The notes below the pieces were generated by a model. The model had not been told where the DNA came from. It worked only from the letters and a program-made list of their open reading frames with translations, and ran no database searches. Shown one piece after another: positions 1 to 6,922 of a DNA stretch of 30,680 bases (positions within the stretch are counted from its first letter, which is position 1; each line of letters opens with the position of its first letter). The stretch is from CAZIGK01 sp964538615 (GTDB lineage: Bacteria; Pseudomonadota; Alphaproteobacteria; Rickettsiales; RI-342): positions 1-30,680 of the forward strand of contig CAZIGK010000021.1 of assembly GCA_964538615.1 (NCBI GenBank). The letters run 5' to 3'. A program made the translations under genes and the position numbers.

Positions 1-2
1 AT

Positions 3-115
3 GATGCTGAAAGAAACATGGAATTATTGTGCCTGAAGTCTAGCGAATATGGTCGCAATGGTCACCGTGGAGGGGGGGGCGTTATGCTTTTCTGCATCCG
101 GAGGGCAAAATTTTG
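3..115 (+). other. Open frame entering from window edge, ending at a G8 tract
   Basis: The third frame is open from the window edge and continues through the run of eight G at 72-79 to a TGA at 118. Adding one G (or removing two) to that run joins this frame to the 98-aa gene that follows, giving a continuous product across the run. This may therefore be the 5' part of the next gene, interrupted by a single-base indel, or merely the tail of an upstream gene. An ATG at 18-20 could be an internal start. No family is recognised. Confidence 0.3.
72..79 (+). repeat. G8 homopolymer tract between two open frames
   Basis: Eight consecutive G. The frame open upstream and the frame of the gene at 116 differ here by one base, so a nine-G version would fuse them. 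It resembles the G9 tract in the RTX gene further down. Confidence 0.5.
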
Positions 116-409
116 ATGCGGTTTTATGAGGATTGGAAAGATATAGATACTGACAACCCAATTAAAGAATATGAGTTGTTTGAGGTGTTTTGTGATCCTT
201 TAGTCGATGAAGAAACCTTTAAGCCGCTCATTATTGAAGCGGTCAAAGTATTTAGTTCAAGAGGCGAATATTCAACAGCCAATAAGCATGTCTATTTCCG
301 TGGGGCTTTGCATCCTTGGACAGAGGATGGACCATTGCGCAATCTATGCAAAGGCCTACTCAATGGCGTAACAGAAGATTTCAGGGAGTATATGGGCTAT
401 GACGTTTGA
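116..409 (+). CDS. Hypothetical protein, small, acidic/aromatic
   Basis: An ATG at 116 follows a strong Shine-Dalgarno GGAGGG (100-105) by ten bases and gives a 97-residue soluble protein rich in Glu, Asp, Phe and Tyr, starting MRFYEDWKDID. There is no signal peptide and no membrane segment. It overlaps the next gene by 11 bases, so the two are probably co-translated. The same frame is open upstream to about position 80, so this could instead be the 3' part of a longer gene interrupted at the G8 run. I do not recognise the family. Small acidic proteins next to toxin-like genes are often immunity proteins, but that is only a guess from context. Confidence 0.6.
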   Translation: MRFYEDWKDIDTDNPIKEYELFEVFCDPLVDEETFKPLIIEAVKVFSSRGEYSTANKHVYFRGALHPWTEDGPLRNLCKGLLNGVTEDFREYMGYDV

Positions 410-983
410 ACATATTACCACATGGGAAGCGGCAGTAACTTATATCAATGCTCATTCCGGCATGACCGAGCAGCAACTGATGCAGTTGTTGCATCAAATG
501 AAGGTTGATGCACCGGCAGGGGCGCAGGTCAAAATGCTGTATAGTGGCGAGGTTTGGGGCGGTAAACATTCTGAATTTTTCATCGAGGAATTACAGAAAA
601 CGTACAATAATGAATTAGAAACAAAAATCATAACGATTGGCGATACCGATTTTGGTAAGCTGGCAGATAATATTACTTTTGAGAACGCACTTCGGAATTC
701 ATTTGGTTTAACAGACCCAAATGCCATCGACGCCAGATTCAACGAAGTGATGTTTGGTGAACAGGTGATTGATGGCGTGACGGTTCGCACGCCCACTGGG
801 GCGTGGGATATTGGCTCCGAACGCTTCATTAAAACAGGCAACCTGCCCATTCAAAGCATTGTGGTCAACCCGGATTTGGACCGGGTATGGGGGGCGACAG
901 AAGTGAAGGCCATGCTTGAAAGTAATGCCCCGACTATTGAGGGCATTGCCACCAGCCATTACCAGCAGATGTTTCAAAAATAG
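399..983 (+). CDS. Hypothetical protein, possible toxin-like domain
   Basis: The 194-residue product starts at an ATG inside the 3' end of the previous gene, with AGGGAG (383-388) as ribosome binding site. It is soluble, with no signal peptide. From about residue 45 it shows LYSGEVWGGK, then an acidic/aliphatic middle, then GAWDIGSERF at about 133-142 and RVWGATEV near 163-170. The order LYSG, then W-x-x-x-S-x-x-F, then a hydrophobic strand reminds me of C-terminal toxin modules of secreted polymorphic toxins, but I recall this pattern only loosely and cannot confirm it. Overlap with the upstream gene and an AT-rich membrane gene downstream suggest a small effector/immunity-type cluster. The function is unknown. 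Confidence 0.65.
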   Translation: MTFEHITTWEAAVTYINAHSGMTEQQLMQLLHQMKVDAPAGAQVKMLYSGEVWGGKHSEFFIEELQKTYNNELETKIITIGDTDFGKLADNITFENALRNSFGLTDPNAIDARFNEVMFGEQVIDGVTVRTPTGAWDIGSERFIKTGNLPIQSIVVNPDLDRVWGATEVKAMLESNAPTIEGIATSHYQQMFQK

Positions 984-1034
984 TTGCTCGTGTATTCGAT
1001 TAGGTGTCATAAAATTGGTTTTCAGTTAGATTGC

Positions 1035-1071
1035 TTAATCAGTGTTTTTATTAAAAAAATTAAATGATTAA
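1035..1071. other. AT-rich inverted repeat in intergenic gap
   Basis: TTAATCA (1035-1041) is repeated inverted as TGATTAA (1065-1071), with T-rich and A-rich halves between them. It could form a weak AT hairpin downstream of the 194-aa gene, acting as a terminator or as part of a promoter region. The low base complexity makes chance likely. Confidence 0.2.
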
Positions 1072-1091
1072 TTTATGAAAAGATAGATTTT

Positions 1092-1346
1092 ATGACTTTT
1101 ATTTGGTTTCAAATATTTTTTTTCAATAATATATTACTGATTATTTCTCTTTATAAAATAAAGAGAATATTTTTAAATATATTTAATCATAATAGCCCTT
1201 TATATAATAAGAATATAACATATTCCGAAAGAAAGGAATCGGCGATTTTTGCTGTGACTTTTGGATTTTTTCTTATAATGTTTTTTTCTTGTATTTTTGT
1301 TGATATTTTATTTTATTTAAAGTTTTTTGTTTACAAAGTTTCATGA
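1092..1346 (+). CDS. Small AT-rich membrane protein, two helices
   Basis: An 84-residue frame starts at ATG 1092. It has two strongly hydrophobic segments, about residues 3-21 and 52-78, separated by a basic/polar stretch (KIKR, YSERKES), as expected of a small inner-membrane protein with two helices. Base composition is extreme: only 9 of the 60 bases at 1141-1200 are G or C, against roughly half in the housekeeping genes, which points to foreign origin. No clear ribosome binding site is seen. AT-rich DNA can encode hydrophobic frames by chance, so its reality is moderate. An immunity or lysis-type protein is conceivable but not shown. Confidence 0.4.
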   Translation: MTFIWFQIFFFNNILLIISLYKIKRIFLNIFNHNSPLYNKNITYSERKESAIFAVTFGFFLIMFFSCIFVDILFYLKFFVYKVS

Positions 1347-1356
1347 GGGGGAAGGT

Positions 1357-1626
1357 GTGTCGGATAATGATAGTTATTTAGTTACAATTGCGGATTCCAT
1401 CTTGGCGGGTGTTGGTGAAGTTTTTTCAGAGGTTGATGTTGCAAAAATAGTTAGACGAACTGGTGTTGGAGTGCCGGTGGAACTATATCTATAAGTCAGA
1501 CGAGTTGTGAATGGTGAAGCGACATTATTTGAGGCATCTACTGACGGATTTGTTAATATTTCAGTTGGTGTATCCGCCACTTTAGTTGTCGCTAAGGCTG
1601 TTCGTGTCTTTAATTGCATCGTCTAA
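1357..1626 (+). pseudogene. Small gene interrupted by an in-frame TAA
   Basis: A GTG at 1357 preceded by a purine-rich AGGGGGAAGG (1346-1355) opens a frame that reads 45 codons to a TAA at 1492-1494. The same frame then stays open for 43 more codons to a TAA at 1624-1626. Both halves have similar composition, rich in Val, Gly, Ala and Ser: ILAGVGEVFSEVD before the stop and VNISVGVSATLVVAKAV after it. This suggests one protein of about 89 residues inactivated by a nonsense change. Alternatively only the 45-residue peptide is made, or there is suppression or a base error. The family is unknown. Confidence 0.35.
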
Positions 1627-1627
1627 G

Positions 1628-1654
1628 CGCAAGAACGAATTGCTATTTCTTGCG
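1628..1654. other. Hairpin between broken gene and RTX gene
   Basis: A perfect 8-bp inverted repeat, CGCAAGAA (1628-1635) and TTCTTGCG (1647-1654), with an 11-base loop lies just after the stop of the broken small gene. There is no T run after it, so it is not a classical intrinsic terminator. It may attenuate read-through or protect the RTX transcript. Confidence 0.35.
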
Positions 1655-1698
1655 ATATAATTAGTCTGACTTAGTTTCATTCATCATGGGAGGGTAAA

Positions 1699-2478
1699 AT
1701 GGGAATTTATTTTGGAACATCCGCCAACGACAGCATCACCTGCGATAGTTCTGCTGATCGTGTTTGGGGATTTGAAGGTGATGATACATTGGTTGGGCTT
1801 GGAAGTAGTGATTCACTCATTGGAGGCGATGGTGATGATTCTCTGATTGGTGGGGATTTCAATGATACCCTGTATGGCGGTAATGGTCTGGATACACTCA
1901 TCGGAGGTGATGGTGATGATTATTTATATGGTTATACAGATGGCAGCGAAACCAATGTTAGCGGTAATAATGACGATGTTTTTTATGGTGGTACCGGCAA
2001 CGACTATATTGATGGCCATCATGGAGATGATTTTGTAGATGCTGGAAGCGGAAATGATGCGATATACGCCGGCAATGGTAACGACACGATTTATGGTGGT
2101 GAAGATGCCGATAATATATCGGACTCAGGTTCTTATGCAGCGCCCGAGGCATCCGGTGACGATCTTTTCTACGGTGGGTCAGGAAATGACACTCTATGGT
2201 CCTATAGTGGCTATGATTCTATTTATGGCGGTGATGGGGATGATGTACTATGGGCTACCGGTAATACCTATGCTGAAGGAGGGAGCGGTGACGACAATTT
2301 CCAACTAACCTACTATTACCCATCGATCGCTACAGAGGATACGACGGTGCGTGGAGGGGAAGGTAATGACCTCTTTTATATACAGAAGGATTGTGTGCAT
2401 GCCTTTGGTGACGAGGGTAATGATTATTTTGCGGCATTCCATGAAGAGTCTACAACCGTTCAGGGGGGGGGAGGGTAA
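1699..2478 (+). CDS. RTX protein, N-terminal fragment as sequenced
   Basis: This is the product made if the G9 tract is real: 259 residues of RTX repeats from MGIYFGTSAND to a premature stop right after the G run, where VQGGGG precedes TAA. It would lack the C-terminal secretion signal, so it should not be exported by a type I system. The protein has no N-terminal signal peptide. Confidence 0.6.
   Translation: MGIYFGTSANDSITCDSSADRVWGFEGDDTLVGLGSSDSLIGGDGDDSLIGGDFNDTLYGGNGLDTLIGGDGDDYLYGYTDGSETNVSGNNDDVFYGGTGNDYIDGHHGDDFVDAGSGNDAIYAGNGNDTIYGGEDADNISDSGSYAAPEASGDDLFYGGSGNDTLWSYSGYDSIYGGDGDDVLWATGNTYAEGGSGDDNFQLTYYYPSIATEDTTVRGGEGNDLFYIQKDCVHAFGDEGNDYFAAFHEESTTVQGGGG
2463..2471 (+). repeat. 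G9 homopolymer, frameshift site in RTX gene
   Basis: Nine G. With eight, the frame reads VQGGEGNDTFESY and the repeat pattern continues without a break. With nine it stops at 2476-2478. This is the longest G run I found in the window. Confidence 0.8.
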
Positions 2479-4208
2479 TGATACTTTTGAAAGCTATAGT
2501 GGCGACTTATTTGCAAATGATGCGAATATGCTGGTCAGCTACAGATATTACACTCCTATGTCTGGCAACATCGGCATTGATGCCCATTTAGGTCGTAAAG
2601 ATTGGAGTGGCTATTGGGGATACACAAATCTTCAGGGCTCGGAAGTCGACACGTTGGTCAGTGTGCGTTTATTAGAGGGGAGTAATTACAATGATTCGAT
2701 TGTCACTTATGTAATATACAGCGGAAGTATCATTAAGCAGGACGCAGACAATTACTTATACGGTTTGGGCGGCCATGATTGGATTGAAGCGGGCTTAGGT
2801 AAGGATAGCGTTGAAGGAGGATTAGGCAACGATACGATCTATGGTGAATTGCAAGATGATGATGGGGGTGTTTTTGCTCAGGGGGTTAGTGATATTCTTT
2901 ATGGCAATGAAGGTATGGATCGGCTGTTTGGGCAATGGGGTCACGATTCTCTTTACGGCGGCGATGACAACGACACTTTAGCTGGCGGTCGAGGTAATGA
3001 TTTCCTTGATGGCGGCAACGGTTTCGATATCAACAGTTTTGTCGACTATGACGACGGCTTTTATTTCGATCTCTCCACCGGTTCGGTCACCGGTGTCATT
3101 GACTTCGGTAACGATACTCTGGTCAGCATCGAGGGGTGGCAAGGCTCAGAAGGCAACGATACGGTGTATGGCAGCAGCGGTAATGACTGGTTCGATGGTG
3201 CTGGTGGAGTGGATACACTGGAAGGTGGAGCGGGAGCCGATACTCTCAACGGCGGGGCAGGCGCCGACTGGGTCTCCTACCAATCCTCCACCGCCGCTGT
3301 ATCCGTCAACCTCTACACCGGCGCGACCAGCGGCGGCGATGCTCAGGGAGATGTGCTGACAAGTATTAGCCACCTGCAAGGCTCGGCCTATAACGATACG
3401 CTGACCGGCGACTACAGCAATAATTTTCTCTACGGCGAAGCAGGAAATGATAGGCTGAATGGACTGTTGGGTAATGACACCCTTCACGGCGACGAAGGCA
3501 ATGATTATCTCTATGGTGATTACGATCATGATGTCCTCTACGGCGGCGACGGTACCGACAGCCTCTACGGTGCTTGGGGCAATGATTCCCTCTATGGCGA
3601 TGCCGGAACCGATCTGATACGCGGCGGCGACCAGAACGACCTGCTCTCCGGCGGTGACGGCAATGATACGCTGACTGGAGATTTGGGCAATGACACCCTG
3701 ACCGGCGGTGAGGGAGCGGATGTGTTTGAATTTCGTTTCGGTGATAATGGGCACGATGTCATTACTGATTTTACGATCGGGGAAGATCAGTTGGATCTCC
3801 GGTATTTAGGGCAGACTATCCTGCCGTATTTTCAACAGCAGTTGGTGGGGAGTGATATGGTTATCACTCTGGGTGGTGCGCAAACGGTGACGCTTTCAGG
3901 CGTCACCCAGTTGCTGGCCGCAACAGATGTCATGAGCTATGTGCCGTTGTTTGGTGAACATATGCTGACAGGTACGGTGATGTTTGGGCATGATGGTGGC
4001 TGGGATACATTGACAGGCACCTCAGCGAACGATGTGTTGGTCGGCTGGAGTGGTACGGATATTCTGAATGGAGGGGATGGTGATGATTGGATATGGGGTG
4101 GTTTTACGAATGATGGGGTGAGTGGCGGAGCAGGCAATGATACGATATGGGGAGAAGAAGGAGCGGATGGTATTGCCGGGCAGGAAGGCAACGATATATT
4201 ATGGGGGG
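2464..4208 (+). CDS. RTX protein, middle segment in shifted frame
   Basis: This segment holds the bulk of the RTX repeats in the second frame, open as far as a TAA at 4259-4261. Only the part up to the G6 run at 4203-4208 matches the RTX pattern; after it the residues (ARERIAFPLKR) no longer do. It contains the recurring module DWVSYQSSTAAVSVNLYTG, common in RTX proteins, and one complete ADVFEF...ITDFTIGEDQLDL module. In the sequenced state it has no obvious start of its own; the first downstream in-frame ATG is near 2527. Confidence 0.5.
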
Positions 4209-4470
4209 CGAGGGAGCGGATCGCTTTTCCTTTAAAACGGGTTGGGGTACCGATACGGTAAAAGATTTCGAGCGCGGTATAGATGTGGTGGATTTACGGC
4301 AGTTTTTTACCAGCTTTCAGGCGTTGGATACGGATCAGGATGGTGTTATAACTGCGGGGGATGCATCCTTTGCCCTGAATGGCGGGCACTTGACCTTTCA
4401 TACGCAAGCAGGGGATATGTTTATGTTGGAAGGCGTGCATGAATTGTTGGCGAATGAGTTTTTGTTTTAG
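4203..4470 (+). CDS. RTX protein, C-terminal segment with secretion-signal-like end
   Basis: The first-frame continuation after the G6 run starts GGEGADRFSFKTG, passes DTVKDFERGIDVVDL and the calcium loop DTDQDG, and ends in LLANEFLF. It matches the C-terminal part of serralysin/RTX proteins that carries the type I export signal. It joins the middle segment if the run at 4203-4208 has seven G instead of six. Confidence 0.5.
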
Positions 4471-4824
4471 CCAATAGCGACAATTTTATGAAAATGCCAC
4501 AGAGATGGATGGATGCGTAGGCGGCTGTTATGTGTATGTTTGGAATGGCTTACTATGCTGTCGGCAGTAGCGGATGGCGGCAGTATTTTATAGGGCGCAG
4601 GCGTTTTTTGTAACGACTGAATCTTCCGGGGTGTATGTGTTCTGACCCTACGCGGGCTGTACGAAGGTGGGGAGATGGGCATGTGGTTATCCACTGGTGG
4701 GCGATGGTCTTTGCGCCGTGATTGGGACGAGATGTTTGTCAGGTAAAAAACCCTTTTGTGATTTACCGCAGATGGTCTATACCATGACACCATTACCGAT
4801 GCATTAGCCGGAGAAGTACCTGTC
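4471..4824. other. 354-bp intergenic gap before pyrH
   Basis: No convincing gene is present on either strand. A minus-strand frame spans the whole gap but has no family resemblance and unusual composition. Transcription of pyrH probably starts here, since the gap separates an accessory region from a housekeeping run. No strong intrinsic terminator for the RTX gene was seen. Confidence 0.5.
4756..4783 (+). promoter_or_regulatory. Weak candidate promoter for pyrH operon
   Basis: TTGTGA (4756-4761) and TATACC (4778-4783) are separated by 16 bases, about 40 bases before the pyrH start. The match to the sigma-70 consensus is partial. It is listed because the housekeeping run must start near here. 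Confidence 0.25.
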
Positions 4825-5538
4825 ATGTCCGTTCGATACCAGCGTGTTTTGTTGAAAATCTCGGGCGAAGCGTTGATGGGGGATCAGTCCTTCGGGCAGG
4901 ATTTACACACCATCCGTACCATTTGTCAGGAAATTAAGGCCGTTCACAATCTGGGAGTGGAGATTGTGGTCGTGGTTGGCGGTGGCAATATTTTTCGGGG
5001 GATGAAGGGAGCCGCTGAAGGCATGGAGCGTGCCAGCGCGGATTACATGGGAATGCTGGCTACTGTGCTGAATGCGCTGGCTTTGCAAAATATGTTGGAA
5101 AGCATGCAGATAGATACACGGGTTCTTTCTGCCATTACCATGATGGAAGTGTGTGAACCGTTTATTCGGCGTCGAGCCATTCGTCATCTGGAGCGGGGCA
5201 GGGTGGTGATTTGTGCTGCCGGTACGGGAAACCCCTTCTTCACGACGGATACAGCCGCAGCATTGCGTGCTATTGAGTTGCAGTGTGATGCGATGCTGAA
5301 AGGGACACAGGTGGACGGGGTGTATACGGATGATCCGAAGAAAAATCCGCAGGCCAAACGTTATGAACGCCTGAGCTATACCGATGTACTGGCGCAAAAC
5401 CTGAAAGTGATGGATGCATCCGCCATTGCATTGGCGCGGGATAACCAGATGCCGATTCTGGTAATGTCTATTCAAACGCCCGGAGCCTTTGCGGAGGCGA
5501 TTCAGGGGCGCGGTGTCTATACTATTGTTGAAGAATAA
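4825..5538 (+). CDS. pyrH: UMP kinase
   Basis: Phosphorylates UMP to UDP in the cytoplasm, feeding UTP, CTP and nucleotide-sugar synthesis. The 237-residue length is normal for the bacterial hexameric enzyme of the amino-acid-kinase fold. Visible motifs are LLKISGEAL at 9-17 (phosphate loop), GGGNIFRG at 52-59, GTGNPFFTTDTAA at 133-145 and VDGVYTDDP at 163-171. The ATG follows GGAGAAG (4810-4816) with eight bases of spacing. frr follows after 14 bases, the usual pairing. The usual upstream partners rpsB and tsf are absent; an accessory RTX region lies upstream instead. Confidence 0.97.
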   Translation: MSVRYQRVLLKISGEALMGDQSFGQDLHTIRTICQEIKAVHNLGVEIVVVVGGGNIFRGMKGAAEGMERASADYMGMLATVLNALALQNMLESMQIDTRVLSAITMMEVCEPFIRRRAIRHLERGRVVICAAGTGNPFFTTDTAAALRAIELQCDAMLKGTQVDGVYTDDPKKNPQAKRYERLSYTDVLAQNLKVMDASAIALARDNQMPILVMSIQTPGAFAEAIQGRGVYTIVEE

Positions 5539-5552
5539 GTAAGGAGCTGAAG

Positions 5553-6110
5553 ATGAGTGAATTTAAGCTTGCCGATTACAGTCGCCGTATGGACGGCGCC
5601 GTGAAATCTCTGCAATCAGAGTTGGCGGGGTTGCGTACCGGGCGTGCCAGTGCCGGGTTGCTGGATCCTGTGGTGGTGGATATGTATGGTTCCCGTATGC
5701 CGTTGAACCAGTTGGGTGTGGTGAACGTGCCAGAACCACGGATGCTGACGGTGACCGTGTGGGATAGGGATAGCATTAAAGCAGTGGAAAAGGCCATTGC
5801 CAACGCTGGGCTGGGTTTGAACCCGCAGTCGGATGGCAACCTGATTCGTGTGCCGGTGCCGGATTTGAGCGAAGAGCGTCGCAAGGAACTGGTGAAAGTA
5901 GCCGCAAAATATGCGGAACAAGGCCGCGTAGCGGTGCGTAATGTGCGGCGTGATGCCATGGATCACCTGAAGAAAGCGCAAAAAGACGGTCATATCAGCG
6001 AAGACGAGCAGAAAAAGCTGGGAGATGATGTACAAAAAGAGACCGATAAGCATATTGCGCAGATGGATGAACTGTTGAAGCAGAAAGAGAAAGATATTCT
6101 GACCGTCTGA
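5553..6110 (+). CDS. frr: Ribosome recycling factor
   Basis: Splits post-termination ribosomes together with EF-G. The 185 residues match the family length exactly. RTGRAS at 28-33 and GLNPQSDGNLIRVPVPDLSEERR at about 88-110 are family hallmarks, and the C-terminal helix contains VRNVRRDAMD (128-137), with conserved arginines that face 23S rRNA. A strong AAGGAG (5541-5546) precedes the ATG. It is co-transcribed with pyrH. A small 6-bp inverted repeat, GGACAG/CTGTCC at 6116-6138, lies in the gap to uppS without a T run. Confidence 0.97.
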   Translation: MSEFKLADYSRRMDGAVKSLQSELAGLRTGRASAGLLDPVVVDMYGSRMPLNQLGVVNVPEPRMLTVTVWDRDSIKAVEKAIANAGLGLNPQSDGNLIRVPVPDLSEERRKELVKVAAKYAEQGRVAVRNVRRDAMDHLKKAQKDGHISEDEQKKLGDDVQKETDKHIAQMDELLKQKEKDILTV

Positions 6111-6166
6111 CCTATGGACAGTGTCTTATGCGCTGTCCTGGTACGGTATCGGAAGATTGATAGACA

Positions 6167-6922
6167 ATGATGAAGCAAGCTGATGTTGTGGGGTCTGGTG
6201 GTGCTGTCCGGCATCTGGCCGTTATCATGGATGGTAATGGGCGCTGGGCAAATGCGCGGCATTTGCCAAGGCTGGAAGGGCATCGTCGGGGAGCGGAGGC
6301 CGCACGTCAGTTGATAGAGGCGTGCGTGAAGCATCAGATACCGCATGTCACTTTATATGCTTTTTCTGCGGAGAATTGGCGGCGTCCGGAAGAAGAAGTG
6401 CGCGGCCTGATGGAGCTGTTGGGGTTTTACCTGAAACGTGAGACGAAAAAACTGCACGAGCAGGGCATTCGTTTGCGTTTCATGGGGGAGCGTGATCGGC
6501 TGGATGCGGGTCTGCGTCAACAGATGGAGGCGGCTGAGGAACTCACAGCGGGAAATCAACGGTTGTGCCTGTATGTGGCCTTAAGTTATGGCAGCCGACA
6601 GGAGATGCTGCAAGCTGTACGCCAGTTGGCTCGGCAATGTGAGTGCGGTGAAAAACAAGCGTCCGAACTGACTGAGCAGGATATGGAAATGGCGTTGTAT
6701 CAGGCAGGGGTGCCTGACCCGGATTTGTTGATTCGTACGGGGGGAGAGCAGCGCATCAGTAATTTTCTGTTGTGGCAAATGGCCTATACAGAATTGTATT
6801 TCACTCCGGTATTATGGCCGGATTTTGATGCGGCAGAGCTGGAGAATGCCTTACAGGCTTTTGCCGCGAGAGAGCGGCGTTTTGGGCAAGTGCTGCCGGA
6901 TGCGAAGGGGCAGGTGGCATGA
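6167..6922 (+). CDS. uppS: Undecaprenyl (isoprenyl) diphosphate synthase
   Basis: A cis-prenyltransferase that condenses isopentenyl diphosphate onto farnesyl diphosphate to make the C55 lipid carrier for peptidoglycan and O-antigen. Motifs: IMDGNGRWA with the catalytic Asp at residue 22, EGHRRGAEA near 37-45, YAFSAENWRRP at 64-74, and DPDLLIRTGGEQRISNFL followed by YTELYF near the C-terminus. The 251 residues are typical. Two adjacent ATGs (6167 and 6170) are possible starts; GGAAG at 6151-6155 is a distant ribosome binding site. The stop overlaps the cdsA start by four bases (ATGA), implying translational coupling. Confidence 0.96.
   Translation: MMKQADVVGSGGAVRHLAVIMDGNGRWANARHLPRLEGHRRGAEAARQLIEACVKHQIPHVTLYAFSAENWRRPEEEVRGLMELLGFYLKRETKKLHEQGIRLRFMGERDRLDAGLRQQMEAAEELTAGNQRLCLYVALSYGSRQEMLQAVRQLARQCECGEKQASELTEQDMEMALYQAGVPDPDLLIRTGGEQRISNFLLWQMAYTELYFTPVLWPDFDAAELENALQAFAARERRFGQVLPDAKGQVA

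Larger units (their letters stand above)
1699..4470 (+). pseudogene. RTX calcium-binding repeat protein, split by two G-run frameshifts
   Basis: ATG 1699 follows GGGAGGG (1688-1694). Correcting one extra G in the G9 run at 2463-2471 and one missing G in the G6 run at 4203-4208 yields one 923-residue protein. It is almost entirely glycine/aspartate nonapeptide repeats of the GGxGxDxLx type, which bind calcium and fold as a parallel beta-roll outside the cell. Two modules of the form ADVFEF...DVITDFTIGEDQLDL and ADRFSF...DTVKDFERGIDVVDL flank the repeats near the C-terminus, followed by an EF-hand-like DTDQDG loop. The end, ANEFLF, suits a type I secretion signal. No enzymatic domain is visible, and no ABC exporter, membrane fusion protein or TolC lies in the window. 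As given, the reading frame is broken, so the state may be phase-off, a decaying gene or an assembly artefact. Confidence 0.75.

Noticed and set aside
3146..3754. 202-residue minus-strand frame inside the RTX gene
   Set aside because: It is the antisense shadow of glycine/aspartate repeats; its Ile/Val/Ala-rich periodicity mirrors the repeat on the other strand.
1699..4470. RTX DNA repeats as a CRISPR array or minisatellite
   Set aside because: The repeats are protein-level nonapeptides with diverged codons, not conserved repeats with unique spacers.
4467..4826. 119-residue minus-strand frame filling the gap before pyrH
   Set aside because: It has no ribosome binding site or family resemblance, an unusual Pro/Ser/His/Arg composition, and overlaps the pyrH start antisense.
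6116..6138. GGACAG/CTGTCC hairpin between frr and uppS as a terminator
   Set aside because: The stem is six base pairs with no T run, and the flanking genes belong to one tightly spaced run.
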